Part shown: positions 52,257 through 60,812 of the stretch, piece by piece
Position numbering within the stretch: position 1 is the first letter of the stretch
Layout: every line of letters begins with the position of its first letter
From: Streptomyces neyagawaensis
Lineage (GTDB): Bacteria > Actinomycetota > Actinomycetes > Streptomycetales > Streptomycetaceae
NCBI RefSeq assembly: GCF_023516595.1
Contig: NZ_JAMGBG010000013.1
Coordinates: forward strand, 1-64,000
Direction: 5' to 3'
Length of the DNA stretch: 64,000 bases
Program-made: the position numbers and the translations under genes
Notes under the pieces: generated by a model
What the model was told of the DNA's origin: nothing
The model's input: the letters and a program-made list of their open reading frames with translations, nothing else
Databases searched by the model: none

Positions 52257-53939
52257 TCAGGCCGTCGTCCACCACACGGTGGTGTCCGCCGGCAGCTTCG
52301 CCTCGTCCCCGGCGACGGTCGGCTCACCGCTGGCGACGAGCACCCGGCCGTACGCGGGGATCGTGACCGACTCGCCCGTGGTGTTGGCGACGCACACGAA
52401 GTCGCCGCGGCGGAAGGCGAGGACGCCCTCGGGGGCCTTCAGCCACTCGACGGAGTCGCCCGCGCCGAGGGCGGGCTGCTCACGCCGGACGGCGAGCGCG
52501 GTGCGGTACAGCTCCAGGGTGGAGCCCGCGACGCCCGTCTGGGCCTCGACGCTCAGGTCGCCCCACTCGGCGGGCTGCGGCAGCCAGGAGCCGCCCGCGC
52601 CGAAGCCGTACGAGGACCCGGTGCGGGTCCACGGGATCGGCACCCGGCAGCCGTCGCGGAAGCCGTCCTGGCCGGCGCCCCGGAAGTAGGCGGGGTCCTG
52701 GCGCACCTCGTCGGGCAGGTCGACGACATCCGGGAGACCCAGCTCCTCGCCCTGGTAGACGTAGGCCGAGCCGGGCAGCGCCAGCATCAGCAGAGTCGCC
52801 GCCCGGGCGCGGCGCAGGCCCAGTTCGCGGTCGCCGGCGAGGCGGATCTGCGTGCCGAGGCCCGGCTCGTTGGCGAAGCGGGTGGCGTGGCGGGTCACGT
52901 CGTGGTTGGACAGCACCCAGGTGGCGGGGGCGCCCACCGGGCGCATCGCGTCGAGGGTGCGGTCGATGACGACCTTCAGCTCGGCCGCGTCCCAGTCGGT
53001 ACCGAGGTACTGGAAGTTGAACGCCTGGTGGAGCTCGTCCGGGCGGACGTAGTTCGCGGTGCGCTCGACGGTCGGGGTCCACGCCTCGGCGACGAAGATA
53101 CGCTCGCCCGCGTACTCGTCGAGCACGAGACGCCACTCGCGGTAGACGGCGTGCACTCCGTCCTGGTCGAAGAACGGCATGACATCGTTGCCCAGCAGCT
53201 TGAGCTGCTCGTGGGATCCAAGGTCCGGGAGGCCTTCGGCCTTCACCAGGCCGTGCGCCACGTCGATGCGGAAGCCGTCGACGCCCATGTCGAGCCAGAA
53301 GCGCAGGATGGAGCGGAACTCGTCGCCGACGGCCGGGTGCTCCCAGTTGAAGTCGGGCTGCTCGGGCGCGAAGAGGTGCAGGTACCACTCCCCCGGCGTG
53401 CCGTCGGGCTCCGTCACCCGCGTCCAGGCCGGACCGCCGAAGATCGACTCCCAGTCGTTCGGCGGGAGCTCGCCGTTCTCGCCCTTGCCGGGGCGGAAGT
53501 GGTAGCGGTCGCGCAGCGGCGAGCCGGGACCCTCCGCGACCGCACGCTTGAACCATTCGTGCTGGTCGGAGGAGTGGTTGGGGACGAGGTCGACGATGAC
53601 CCGCAGGCCCAGGTCGTGGGCGTCGCGGATGAGGGCGTCGGCGTCCAGCAGATTGCCGAACATGGGGTCGACGGCGCGGTAGTCGGCGACGTCGTACCCG
53701 GCGTCGGCCTGCGGGGAGGCGTAGAAGGGGGACAGCCAGACGGCGTCCACACCGAGGTCACGCAGGTAGGGCAGGCGGGAGCGTACGCCCTCCAGGTCGC
53801 CCATGCCGTCGCCGTTGCTGTCGGCGAAGCTGCGCGGGTAGACCTGGTAGATCACCGCGTCCCGCCACCAGTCGCGGCGGGAGGCGACCGTGGCGAGCGC
53901 GGAGTTGTCGGCCGGGTCGATGGCGGAGTGCTGGCTCAT
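52257..53939 (-). CDS. cytoplasmic alpha-glucosidase, GH13
   Basis: 560 residues, no signal peptide. It hydrolyses short maltodextrins imported by MalEFG. Motifs: DWWRDAVIYQVYPRSFADSN at the N-terminus, nucleophile Asp in DGFRIDVAHGL, acid Glu in RIFVAEAWTP, and SNHDVTRH. MSQHS at 53939 is selected by AAGGA 5 bases upstream. It follows malG by 142 bp, which contain two perfect hairpins, so it may be transcribed with the mal operon at reduced level. Confidence 0.94.
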   Translation of the reverse strand: MSQHSAIDPADNSALATVASRRDWWRDAVIYQVYPRSFADSNGDGMGDLEGVRSRLPYLRDLGVDAVWLSPFYASPQADAGYDVADYRAVDPMFGNLLDADALIRDAHDLGLRVIVDLVPNHSSDQHEWFKRAVAEGPGSPLRDRYHFRPGKGENGELPPNDWESIFGGPAWTRVTEPDGTPGEWYLHLFAPEQPDFNWEHPAVGDEFRSILRFWLDMGVDGFRIDVAHGLVKAEGLPDLGSHEQLKLLGNDVMPFFDQDGVHAVYREWRLVLDEYAGERIFVAEAWTPTVERTANYVRPDELHQAFNFQYLGTDWDAAELKVVIDRTLDAMRPVGAPATWVLSNHDVTRHATRFANEPGLGTQIRLAGDRELGLRRARAATLLMLALPGSAYVYQGEELGLPDVVDLPDEVRQDPAYFRGAGQDGFRDGCRVPIPWTRTGSSYGFGAGGSWLPQPAEWGDLSVEAQTGVAGSTLELYRTALAVRREQPALGAGDSVEWLKAPEGVLAFRRGDFVCVANTTGESVTIPAYGRVLVASGEPTVAGDEAKLPADTTVWWTTA

Positions 53940-53995
53940 GACGTCCTTGGTACGTAAGGGGGTGCGGGGCATCGGAGTCTCGGATCGGTCGACGA

Positions 53996-54062
53996 GGCGG
54001 CCGCGGTGACAGCGGGGTCGGATGGGCACCGCGGCCGCCACCCGTACGGCAAGGCGTACGGG
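53996..54062 (-). terminator. two hairpins between malG and the alpha-glucosidase gene
   Basis: A 13-bp perfect stem GGCGGCCGCGGTG/CACCGCGGCCGCC (53996-54039) and an 8-bp stem CCCGTACG/CGTACGGG (54041-54062). In transcript order the short one comes first. No U-tract; they may attenuate or protect the malEFG message. Confidence 0.75.
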
Positions 54063-54081
54063 AGTCATCAAGGTGGCGGGC

Positions 54082-54993
54082 TCAGCCCTTGGTGCCACCG
54101 GCGGTCAGACCCGTGACCAGGTTCTTCTGCACGAGGTAGAAGAACCCGGAGACGGGGATCGCGACGAGGACCGCCGTGGCGAACATGAGGTTCTGCTGGG
54201 CATCGTGCTCACTGACGAAGCTCTGCAGGCCGACCGCGAAGGTGTACTTCGTGTCCGACAGCATGAACGTCGAGGCAAAGGCGACCTCCCCGAACGCGGT
54301 GATGAAGCTGTAGAACGCGGCCACCGCCAGCCCGGGCTTGGCGAGCGGCAGGATGAGCCGCGCGAACGTGCCGAAGGGGGTCAGCCCGTCGACGCGTCCG
54401 GCCTCGTCGATCTCGAACGGGATCGTGTCGAAGTACCCCTTCAGCAGCCAGGCGCAGTACGGCACGGCCGTCGAGCAGTAGACGAGGATGAGACCAAGGT
54501 AGCTGTCGATGAGCTGGAGTTCCGACAGGATCTCGTACATCGGCACCATCAGTACGGCAACCGGGAACATCTGGGTCACCAGGAGCACCCACATGAACTT
54601 GCGGTAACCCGGGAACCGCATGCGGGAGACCGCGTAGCCGGTGGTCGCGGAGATCAGCACACCGATGATCGTCGTGCCGAGCGACACGACGAGGGTGCTG
54701 ACCAGCCAGTCGAAGAACGCCGTCTTCTGCAGCACGAACGCGTAGTTGTCGAACGTCATCTTGCCCGGGATGCGCCCGGGGTGCAGATAGTCGTCCTTGT
54801 CCGGGCCGAGGGAGAGGAAGACCAGCCAGGCGATCGGGAAGAGCGCGACCAGGCTCGCCACGATGAGGACGGCGTGCGAGGTGAGGGAGCCGGCGAGGCC
54901 GCGCTCACCGCGCCCGCGCGGCGCGCGCGGGATGGCGGTCGGCGCGGGCGAGGGCTCCGCCGCGGCCGTGGTCTTGACGGTCGTGGTGCTCAT
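54082..54993 (-). CDS. malG: maltose/maltodextrin ABC transporter permease
   Basis: 303 residues. Six membrane helices with the permease EAA loop in YFDTIPFEIDEAGRVDGLTP; the N-terminal 40 residues are Ala/Pro/Thr-rich. It ends TGLTAGGTKG as MalG proteins do. Start at 54993, 13 bases after the malF stop, has AGGAG 6 bases upstream, so the two permeases are probably co-translated. No ATPase gene is present; Streptomyces mal transporters commonly use the shared MsiK ATPase encoded elsewhere. Confidence 0.94.
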   Translation of the reverse strand: MSTTTVKTTAAAEPSPAPTAIPRAPRGRGERGLAGSLTSHAVLIVASLVALFPIAWLVFLSLGPDKDDYLHPGRIPGKMTFDNYAFVLQKTAFFDWLVSTLVVSLGTTIIGVLISATTGYAVSRMRFPGYRKFMWVLLVTQMFPVAVLMVPMYEILSELQLIDSYLGLILVYCSTAVPYCAWLLKGYFDTIPFEIDEAGRVDGLTPFGTFARLILPLAKPGLAVAAFYSFITAFGEVAFASTFMLSDTKYTFAVGLQSFVSEHDAQQNLMFATAVLVAIPVSGFFYLVQKNLVTGLTAGGTKG

Positions 54994-55006
54994 GGGGGCT
55001 CCTGCC

Positions 55007-56011
55007 TCAGATCGCGAGCTGCTGCTCATCGCGGTTCAGCCAGCGGCGGTAGACGGAGGTGAAGACGATCAGGATGGCCAGCAGCAGGATGCCGTAGGCC
55101 GCCGACTGTGCGAAGTCACGCGGCTGCTGACCGAAGCCGAGGTAGTACGCCCAGGTCACGAGGATCTGCGCCTCGGGCGCGGTGTCGCCGAACAGCAGGA
55201 AGATGACGGCGAACTGGTTGAAGGTCCAGATCACACCGAGCAGGACGACGGTGGAGCTGACGCTTCTGAGACCCGGCAGGGTGACGTACCGGAAGCGCTG
55301 CCAGGCGCTCGCGCCGTCCATCTCGGCCGCCTCGTACAGGGAGGAGTCGATGGACTGGAGGCCGCCGAGCAGCGAGACCATCATGAACGGCACACCGCAC
55401 CAGGTGTTCACCATGATCGCGGCGAACCGCTGCCAGAAGGTGTCCTCCAGCCACAGCGGGGCCGGCAGGTGCAGGGCTTCGAGGCCGGCGTTGATGATGC
55501 CGCCGTCGGCGAGCATGAACCGCCAGCCGAACACGGTGACGAAGGTGGGCACCGCCCACGGCAGGACCAGGATCAGCCGGTAGAAGGTGCGGCCGCGCAG
55601 CTTCTGGTTGAGCAGCAGCGCCAGACCGAGGCCGATGACGTAGTGCAGGGTGACGCAGAGCGCCGTCCAGACGATCGTCCAGATGAAGTGCGACCAGAAG
55701 CGGTCGTACGCGGTCGGGCCCCACAGGATGTCGGCGTAGTTGTCGAAGCCGATGAACTCGTAGGTCGCCTCGATGTGGTTGACGCCGATCGTGCGCGCCG
55801 AGTTGAGGCTGTTGGCGTTGGTGAGCGTGAGGTAGAAGCCGCGGACCAGCGGATACACCACGAGGACACCGAGCACGACGACCACCGGGGCGATCATCGC
55901 GTAGGCGTACCAGTGGCGCTGGTAGGAGTGCTTCAGACGCGACAGCGGACCCGGGCGCCCGCCCGGCTCACCGCGGCGCTTGCCGGTCGCTCGGTCGATG
56001 GCGACTGTCAT
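55007..56011 (-). CDS. malF: maltose/maltodextrin ABC transporter permease
   Basis: 334 residues with about six membrane helices (first at 36-56, YAMIAPVVVVLGVLVVYPLV). The EAA motif is in LYEAAEMDGASAWQRF. It differs from enteric MalF in lacking the long extra periplasmic loop, as expected in Gram-positive relatives. It is preceded by a 133-bp gap with direct repeats and a strong hairpin after malE. Confidence 0.95.
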   Translation of the reverse strand: MTVAIDRATGKRRGEPGGRPGPLSRLKHSYQRHWYAYAMIAPVVVVLGVLVVYPLVRGFYLTLTNANSLNSARTIGVNHIEATYEFIGFDNYADILWGPTAYDRFWSHFIWTIVWTALCVTLHYVIGLGLALLLNQKLRGRTFYRLILVLPWAVPTFVTVFGWRFMLADGGIINAGLEALHLPAPLWLEDTFWQRFAAIMVNTWCGVPFMMVSLLGGLQSIDSSLYEAAEMDGASAWQRFRYVTLPGLRSVSSTVVLLGVIWTFNQFAVIFLLFGDTAPEAQILVTWAYYLGFGQQPRDFAQSAAYGILLLAILIVFTSVYRRWLNRDEQQLAI

Positions 56012-56052
56012 CGTTCGACACCTTCTGGAAGATCACTGGACGATCGGGCCGG

Positions 56053-56138
56053 CTGGTACGCGGGCCGGTTCCGCTGGTACGCGGGCCGGGTGGCCGCCGC
56101 GTCCGTCCCTCGACAGGTCGGTCGGACGCGGCGGCCAC
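56053..56138 (-). other. direct repeat and 16-bp hairpin between malE and malF
   Basis: Two copies of CTGGTACGCGGGCCGG (56053 and 56074) lie beside a perfect stem GTGGCCGCCGCGTCCG (56090-56105) with complement 56123-56138. The hairpin follows the malE stop by 6 bases. A stem-loop here is known in enteric mal operons to raise malE over malFG; that role is inferred. Confidence 0.7.
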
Positions 56139-56144
56139 ACGGGG

Positions 56145-57416
56145 TCACTTGCTGTAGTCCGGGACCAGCTTGGCGATCGAGGTCTCCGCGCTGCTCAGAC
56201 CCTTGTCCAGGGACTTCTTGCCACCGGCGATGGCGAGCAGCTCGGTCTCGAGCGGGCCCCACAGCGAGCTGTACTCGGGCAGCTCGGGACGCGGCTGGGC
56301 GGCGGCGAGCACCGTCTGGTAGCCGGCGATGCCCGGGTCGGCCTTGACCTCGGTGGTGTAGGCGTCGTCACGCGTGGGCAGCGTGGAGTTCTTCAGGGCG
56401 ATGGTCTCCTGGGACTTCGCCGAGGTCATGAACTTCACGAACTTCAGCGAGGCCTCCTGGTGCGCCTTGTCGGAGCCGGCGTAGACCGAGAGGTTGTGGC
56501 CGCCGGTCGGGGCGCCCGCCTTGCCGGTGGAGCCGGCCGGGACGGTGGCGATGCCGAGGTTGCCCTTGTCCTTGAACGCGGCGCCCTTGTAGAAGTTCGT
56601 GATCTCCCACGGGCCCTGGACGATCGAGGCGACCTTGCCGTTGACGAAGGCGTCCTGGATGTGGGCGTAGGCGTCGGCGGTGGTGTCCGCCTTGTGCAGG
56701 CCCTTGCCGTCGAACAGGCTCAGCCAGGTCTCGTAGCCCTTCACGGCCGCCGGGGACTTGACCGTGATCTTCTTGGCGGCGACGTCGACGGTGTCGGCGC
56801 CCTCGCCGTAGAGGAAGGACTGGGCGTAGTACGCCTGGGTGGAGCCCCAGTAGCCGTCGACGCCGGTCTTGCTCTTGATGGTGGCGGCGGCCTTCTTCAG
56901 GTCGGCCCAGCTCTTGGGGGCCTCCTTGATGCCGGCCTTCTCGAAGAGCTCCTTGTTGTAGACCAGCGCGAGGGTGTCGGTGACGAACGGGACGCCGTAG
57001 GTCTTGCCGTCGTACTGGGCCTGCTTGATCAGGTTGGGCTGGAACTTGCCCTGGTCGGCGAGGGCCTCGGTGCCGTCCAGCGGCAGGAAGAAGCCCTTCT
57101 TGGCGAAGGCGGGCGTCCAGCCGACCTCGGAGCGCAGGATGTCCGGGGCGCCCTTGGAACCGGCGGCGGTGTCGAACTTGTTCTGCGCCTGGTCGAAGGG
57201 CACGTTGACGTACTTGACCTTGATGTCCTTGTTGGCGGCCTCGAACTCCTTGACCAAGGCCTTGTACGTCGGTGCCTCATTGGTGGCGTTGGACGTGTCC
57301 CACCAGGTGATGGTGACCGGACCGCCGGCCGAGTCGCCGCTGTCACTTCCGCCGCAGGCCGTCGCCGCGAGGGCGAGGGACGCCACCAGCGCGGTGGCCG
57401 CTATGCCACGCCGCAT
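56145..57416 (-). CDS. malE: maltose/maltodextrin-binding lipoprotein
   Basis: 423 residues. The signal peptide ends in a lipobox-like LAATAC, giving a lipid-anchored solute-binding protein. The mature sequence follows the family's plan: VTITWWDTSNATNEAPTYKA near the start, YVNVPFDQAQNKFDTAAGSK, GVPFVTDTLALVYNKELFEK and PWEITNF. ATG 57416 has AAGGAG 7 bases upstream. It is the first gene of malEFG; a CTTGC/GCAAG operator lies about 130 bp before it, and malR is divergent. Confidence 0.96.
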   Translation of the reverse strand: MRRGIAATALVASLALAATACGGSDSGDSAGGPVTITWWDTSNATNEAPTYKALVKEFEAANKDIKVKYVNVPFDQAQNKFDTAAGSKGAPDILRSEVGWTPAFAKKGFFLPLDGTEALADQGKFQPNLIKQAQYDGKTYGVPFVTDTLALVYNKELFEKAGIKEAPKSWADLKKAAATIKSKTGVDGYWGSTQAYYAQSFLYGEGADTVDVAAKKITVKSPAAVKGYETWLSLFDGKGLHKADTTADAYAHIQDAFVNGKVASIVQGPWEITNFYKGAAFKDKGNLGIATVPAGSTGKAGAPTGGHNLSVYAGSDKAHQEASLKFVKFMTSAKSQETIALKNSTLPTRDDAYTTEVKADPGIAGYQTVLAAAQPRPELPEYSSLWGPLETELLAIAGGKKSLDKGLSSAETSIAKLVPDYSK

Positions 57417-57546
57417 GAGATCTCCTTGAGGGTTAAGCCCGTGTGCTGGAGGAGGGCCCCGTCCGCCGCTTCCTCCGAGTGCCGGCGCGCCGTTGCCGCC
57501 GCCGGGCGTGGCCGAACGTAACAGCGATGTAAGCCGGACGAAAGTA

Positions 57547-57567
57547 CTTGCTGCAAAAAAATGCAAG
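57547..57567. promoter_or_regulatory. MalR operator in the malE promoter region
   Basis: CTTGC-n11-GCAAG; the first part also reads CTTGC-T-GCAA. It lies upstream of malE, in the known Streptomyces MalR site pattern. Confidence 0.75.
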
Positions 57568-57665
57568 AAGCGGTGATGGTTACTCCGCCGTGACCTGCGC
57601 TCAATAGCCCCGCAACCCGGTATCGGGGCCGATCAAGGAGGGTGCGTGTGCGCGTGAAAGACTCT

Positions 57666-57677
57666 GCAAGCTCTTGC
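57666..57677. promoter_or_regulatory. MalR-like inverted repeat near malR
   Basis: GCAAG-CT-CTTGC with perfect arms; a single CTTGC half follows at 57717-57721. It lies between the divergent malE and malR starts and suggests autoregulation. Confidence 0.55.
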
Positions 57678-57877
57678 CACACCATGGCAGGGACGGGAAT
57701 CATCAGCCCGTCAGCTCTTGCGAAATCCATCTCTTCGCGCAGGGGCGCCCCCACGGACACCGACCAGAATCACGAGGGACCGCGATGACGCAGCAGCCCG
57801 CAGTGGGCCGCACCCCCGCCCGCACCCGACGCCGGGCCGGTGGGCAAGCGGATGCCCGGCCGGTACAGTCCGGTCCT

Positions 57878-58912
57878 GTGACCACACGGCTTGCCGACAT
57901 CGCAACCCAGGCGGGGGTCAGCGAGGCGACTGTCAGCCGCGTCCTGAACGGGAAGCCGGGCGTCGCCGCGACCACTCGCCAGTCCGTCCTGGCCGCCCTC
58001 GACGTACTGGGCTACGAGCGGCCGGTACGGCTGCGACAGCGCAGCGCGGGGCTGGTGGGCCTCATAACCCCGGAGCTGGAGAACCCGATATTCCCGGCGC
58101 TGGCCCAGGTCATCGGGCAGGCACTGACCCGGCAGGGGTACACCCCGGTCCTCGCCACCCAGACTCCCGGCGGATCCACCGAGGACGAGTTGACGGAGAT
58201 GCTCGTCGACCGCGGTGTCGCCGGCATCATCTTCGTCTCCGGGCTCCACGCGGACACCTCCGCGGACATGCAGCGCTATGAGCAACTGCGCGCGCAGGGC
58301 GTGCCGTTCGTGCTCGTCGACGGGTTCTCCCCCAAGGTGCAGGCGCCTTTCATCTCGCCGGACGACCGTGCGGCGATGAGTCTCGCGGTGACGCATCTGG
58401 CGTCGCTGGGCCACACCCGCATCGGTCTGGCCCTGGGCCCCAAGCGGTTCGTGCCGGTGCAGCGCAAGATCGAGGGGTTCGTCCGCACGATGCAGGAGCA
58501 GTTGGGCCTGGACGCCGCGGTCATCGAGACCGAGCTGGTCCAGCACTCCCTCTACACCCTGGAGGGCGGTCAGGCGGCGGCGACGGCGCTGATCGACCGG
58601 GACTGCACGGCGGTGGTGTGCGCGAGCGACATGATGGCGCTGGGCGCGATCCGGGCGGCCCGGCAGCGGGGCCTGGAGGTCCCCCGGGACGTCTCGGTGG
58701 TCGGCTTCGACGACTCCCCGCTGATCGCCTTCACCGATCCGCCGCTGACGACGATCCGCAAGCCGGTCCCCGCCATGGGGCAGGCGGCGGTGCGCACGTT
58801 GCTGGAGGAGATCGGCGGGACTCCGGCGCCGCACAGTGAGTTCGTGTTCATGCCGGAGCTGGTGGTGCGGGGATCGACCGCTTCGGCGCCTGGGGATCGC
58901 AGTCGTACTTAA
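57878..58912 (+). CDS. malR: LacI-family repressor of the maltose operon
   Basis: 344 residues. The N-terminal HTH (TRLADIATQAGVSEATVSRV with LNGKPGVAATTRQ) is followed by the periplasmic-binding-protein-like effector domain ending PELVVRGSTAS. It is the Streptomyces MalR/Reg1 type, which represses malEFG and amylase genes and responds to maltodextrins. GTG 57878 puts the HTH right at the N-terminus as usual; ATG 57785 would add about 31 residues and is an alternative. It is divergent from malE. Confidence 0.94.
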   Translation: MTTRLADIATQAGVSEATVSRVLNGKPGVAATTRQSVLAALDVLGYERPVRLRQRSAGLVGLITPELENPIFPALAQVIGQALTRQGYTPVLATQTPGGSTEDELTEMLVDRGVAGIIFVSGLHADTSADMQRYEQLRAQGVPFVLVDGFSPKVQAPFISPDDRAAMSLAVTHLASLGHTRIGLALGPKRFVPVQRKIEGFVRTMQEQLGLDAAVIETELVQHSLYTLEGGQAAATALIDRDCTAVVCASDMMALGAIRAARQRGLEVPRDVSVVGFDDSPLIAFTDPPLTTIRKPVPAMGQAAVRTLLEEIGGTPAPHSEFVFMPELVVRGSTASAPGDRSRT

Positions 58913-59044
58913 GGCGGAGAGAACGGGGGTGGGGACAATACGTGCGCATGAGACGACCCCTGGTGATACCCCGGAGAATGTGCGGAGAGAACCCGACCAG
59001 AGGATGATCGGTGGGGGATGGCTTATCTGGCAGACTCTGTGCCC

Positions 59045-59908
59045 ATGGGTGAAACGACCGTGACGACACTGGAGGAAGGCCGGGAGCAGGCCGCTCCGCG
59101 GTCCGTCACGGACGCGCCGGAGCAGAGGCGTCTGCATCGGCTGAGGGCTCCGCGACGCCCGCGTGTCTGGTTCGAGATCCTGCTGATCGCGGTGAGCTAC
59201 TGGACGTACTCGCTGATCCGCAACGCGGTCCCGGAGCAGAAGGCCGAGGCCCTCACCAACGCCGACTGGATCTGGAAGGTCGAGCACCACCTGGGGATCG
59301 CCGTCGAGCAGACGATCAACCATGCGGTGAACTCGGTCACATGGCTGATCGTCGGTATGAACTACTACTACGCGACGCTGCACTTCGTGGTCACGCTCGG
59401 TGTCCTGGTGTGGCTCTACCGTAGCCATCCCGGTCGTTACGCGGCGACGCGTCTGGTGCTGTTCGCGACGACGGCGGTGGCCCTGGTCGGCTACTACTTC
59501 TATCCGCTGGCCCCGCCGCGCCTGATGACCGGCGAGCACTTCATCGACACGGTCGTGGTGCACCAGACCTGGGGCTCCATGGCGTCCGGCGACCTGAAGA
59601 ACATGTCCAACCAGTACGCGGCCATGCCCTCCATGCACATCGGCTGGTCCCTGTGGTGCGGCCTGACGATCTTCGCGCTGGCCTCGGTGCCATGGGTGCG
59701 GGTGCTGGGCGTGCTGTACCCCGCGCTGACGCTCGTGGTCATCGTCGCCACCGCCAACCACTTCTGGCTGGACGCGGTCGGCGGCATGCTCTGCCTGGCC
59801 TTCGGCTACGCGGTGGCACGGCTCTGGTACGGAGCGATGCCGTACGCGCTGCCGCGTCAGGTGATCGCGGGCGACGGGGGCCGCATGATGGCGCCGGTGA
59901 AGGCGTAG
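59045..59908 (+). CDS. PAP2-superfamily integral membrane protein
   Basis: 287 residues with about six membrane helices. The PAP2 signature is split as usual: SMHIGW (C2) near residue 196 and ANHFWLDAVGG (C3, His-x3-Asp) near 236. The motif AMPSMH plus NYYYATLHF resembles the PAP2_3 group, which contains inositol phosphorylceramide synthase-like enzymes, so a phospholipid or polyprenol phosphate role is likely. ATG 59018 is an alternative start. It lies alone downstream of malR and divergent from no gene. Confidence 0.85.
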   Translation: MGETTVTTLEEGREQAAPRSVTDAPEQRRLHRLRAPRRPRVWFEILLIAVSYWTYSLIRNAVPEQKAEALTNADWIWKVEHHLGIAVEQTINHAVNSVTWLIVGMNYYYATLHFVVTLGVLVWLYRSHPGRYAATRLVLFATTAVALVGYYFYPLAPPRLMTGEHFIDTVVVHQTWGSMASGDLKNMSNQYAAMPSMHIGWSLWCGLTIFALASVPWVRVLGVLYPALTLVVIVATANHFWLDAVGGMLCLAFGYAVARLWYGAMPYALPRQVIAGDGGRMMAPVKA

Positions 59909-59940
59909 CGCACCGCGCCCGTCCCACGGCACCGCCGGGT

Positions 59941-60696
59941 TCAGCCCAGCTGAAGGCGGTCGGTGAGGCCCGCGTCGGTGAACGCGGCGATCAGTTCGTC
60001 GCGGCCCTCGGTGAAGTGGCCCCAGCTGTCGCAGTGGACCGGCACGACACGGCGGGCGCCGAGGATCCGTGCGGCTTCGGCGGCCTGGGCGCCGTCGTGG
60101 ACGAGCAGGGCGTTGTCGAAGATGCCGATGCGGGGCGCGCCCGCGAACATCACCACGGTGTCCACCGGACCGAACCGCTCCGCTATCTCCTTGACCACGG
60201 CCAGTGAGGCGTTGTCCCCGGTGACATGGACGGTGGGCAGGTCGGGGGCGGTCAGCACGAACCCGATGACCTCGCCCGAGACGGCCTCGACCGCCTGCGT
60301 CCCGAGCGCTTCGGGCCCGTGCAGCGCGGGGGTGGCCGTGACGGTGACGGTGCCGCCGTCGGGGCGGCGCAGTTCCGCGGACTCCCAGGGCGCGAGGCCC
60401 CGCGCGGTCCCGCCGAGCCGTCCCGCGCCGCCCGCGGTGGTCAGGGTGACCGGTACGTCGGCGAGGAGGGCCCGCCCGGAGCGGTCGAGGTTGTCGGGGT
60501 GCTCGTCGTGGGAGAGCAGGACCGCGTCGACACGGCCGAGGTCGGCGGGCGTGACCGAGGAGGGGGCGGTCTTGGTCAGCAGGCCGCCGGGGATGGGGTA
60601 GTCGCCGGGGACGTCGAAGGTGGGGTCGGTGAGAAAGCGGAGGCCGCCGAACTCGATGAGGGCGGTGGGGCCGCCGAAGACGCGGATGTCGGTCAT
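59941..60696 (-). CDS. metallo-beta-lactamase-fold hydrolase (UlaG-like)
   Basis: 251 residues. The MBL core shows LIEFGGLRFLTDPTFDVP, the metal-site motif LSHDEHPDNL (H-x-E/D-H form) and TGDNASLAV with a later Asp, then VVPVHCDSWGH with the C-terminal His. This spread fits L-ascorbate-6-phosphate lactonase (UlaG) relatives rather than beta-lactamases. The substrate is unknown. It is divergent from a CGNR-type regulator, and four copies of a 9-mer lie between their starts, so it is probably the regulated target. Confidence 0.87.
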   Translation of the reverse strand: MTDIRVFGGPTALIEFGGLRFLTDPTFDVPGDYPIPGGLLTKTAPSSVTPADLGRVDAVLLSHDEHPDNLDRSGRALLADVPVTLTTAGGAGRLGGTARGLAPWESAELRRPDGGTVTVTATPALHGPEALGTQAVEAVSGEVIGFVLTAPDLPTVHVTGDNASLAVVKEIAERFGPVDTVVMFAGAPRIGIFDNALLVHDGAQAAEAARILGARRVVPVHCDSWGHFTEGRDELIAAFTDAGLTDRLQLG

Positions 60697-60730
60697 TGCA
60701 GAAATCCCCCTCATGGATGGCATACGGGAT

Positions 60731-60796
60731 ATCCGTGAGCTTCTCACGGATGAAGTTCGATGTATCCGTGAGAGACACTACCCGCGCCTCACGGAT
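60731..60796. promoter_or_regulatory. four copies of ATCCGTGAG, two inverted pairs
   Basis: ATCCGTGAG at 60731 and 60764 and its complement CTCACGGAT at 60743 and 60788. The first pair has a 3-base centre, the second a 15-base centre. All lie in the 116-bp gap between the divergent MBL hydrolase and the CGNR regulator. No copy is seen elsewhere in this window by eye. Confidence 0.8.
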
Positions 60797-60812
60797 GAGG
60801 GCAACCCGTACC

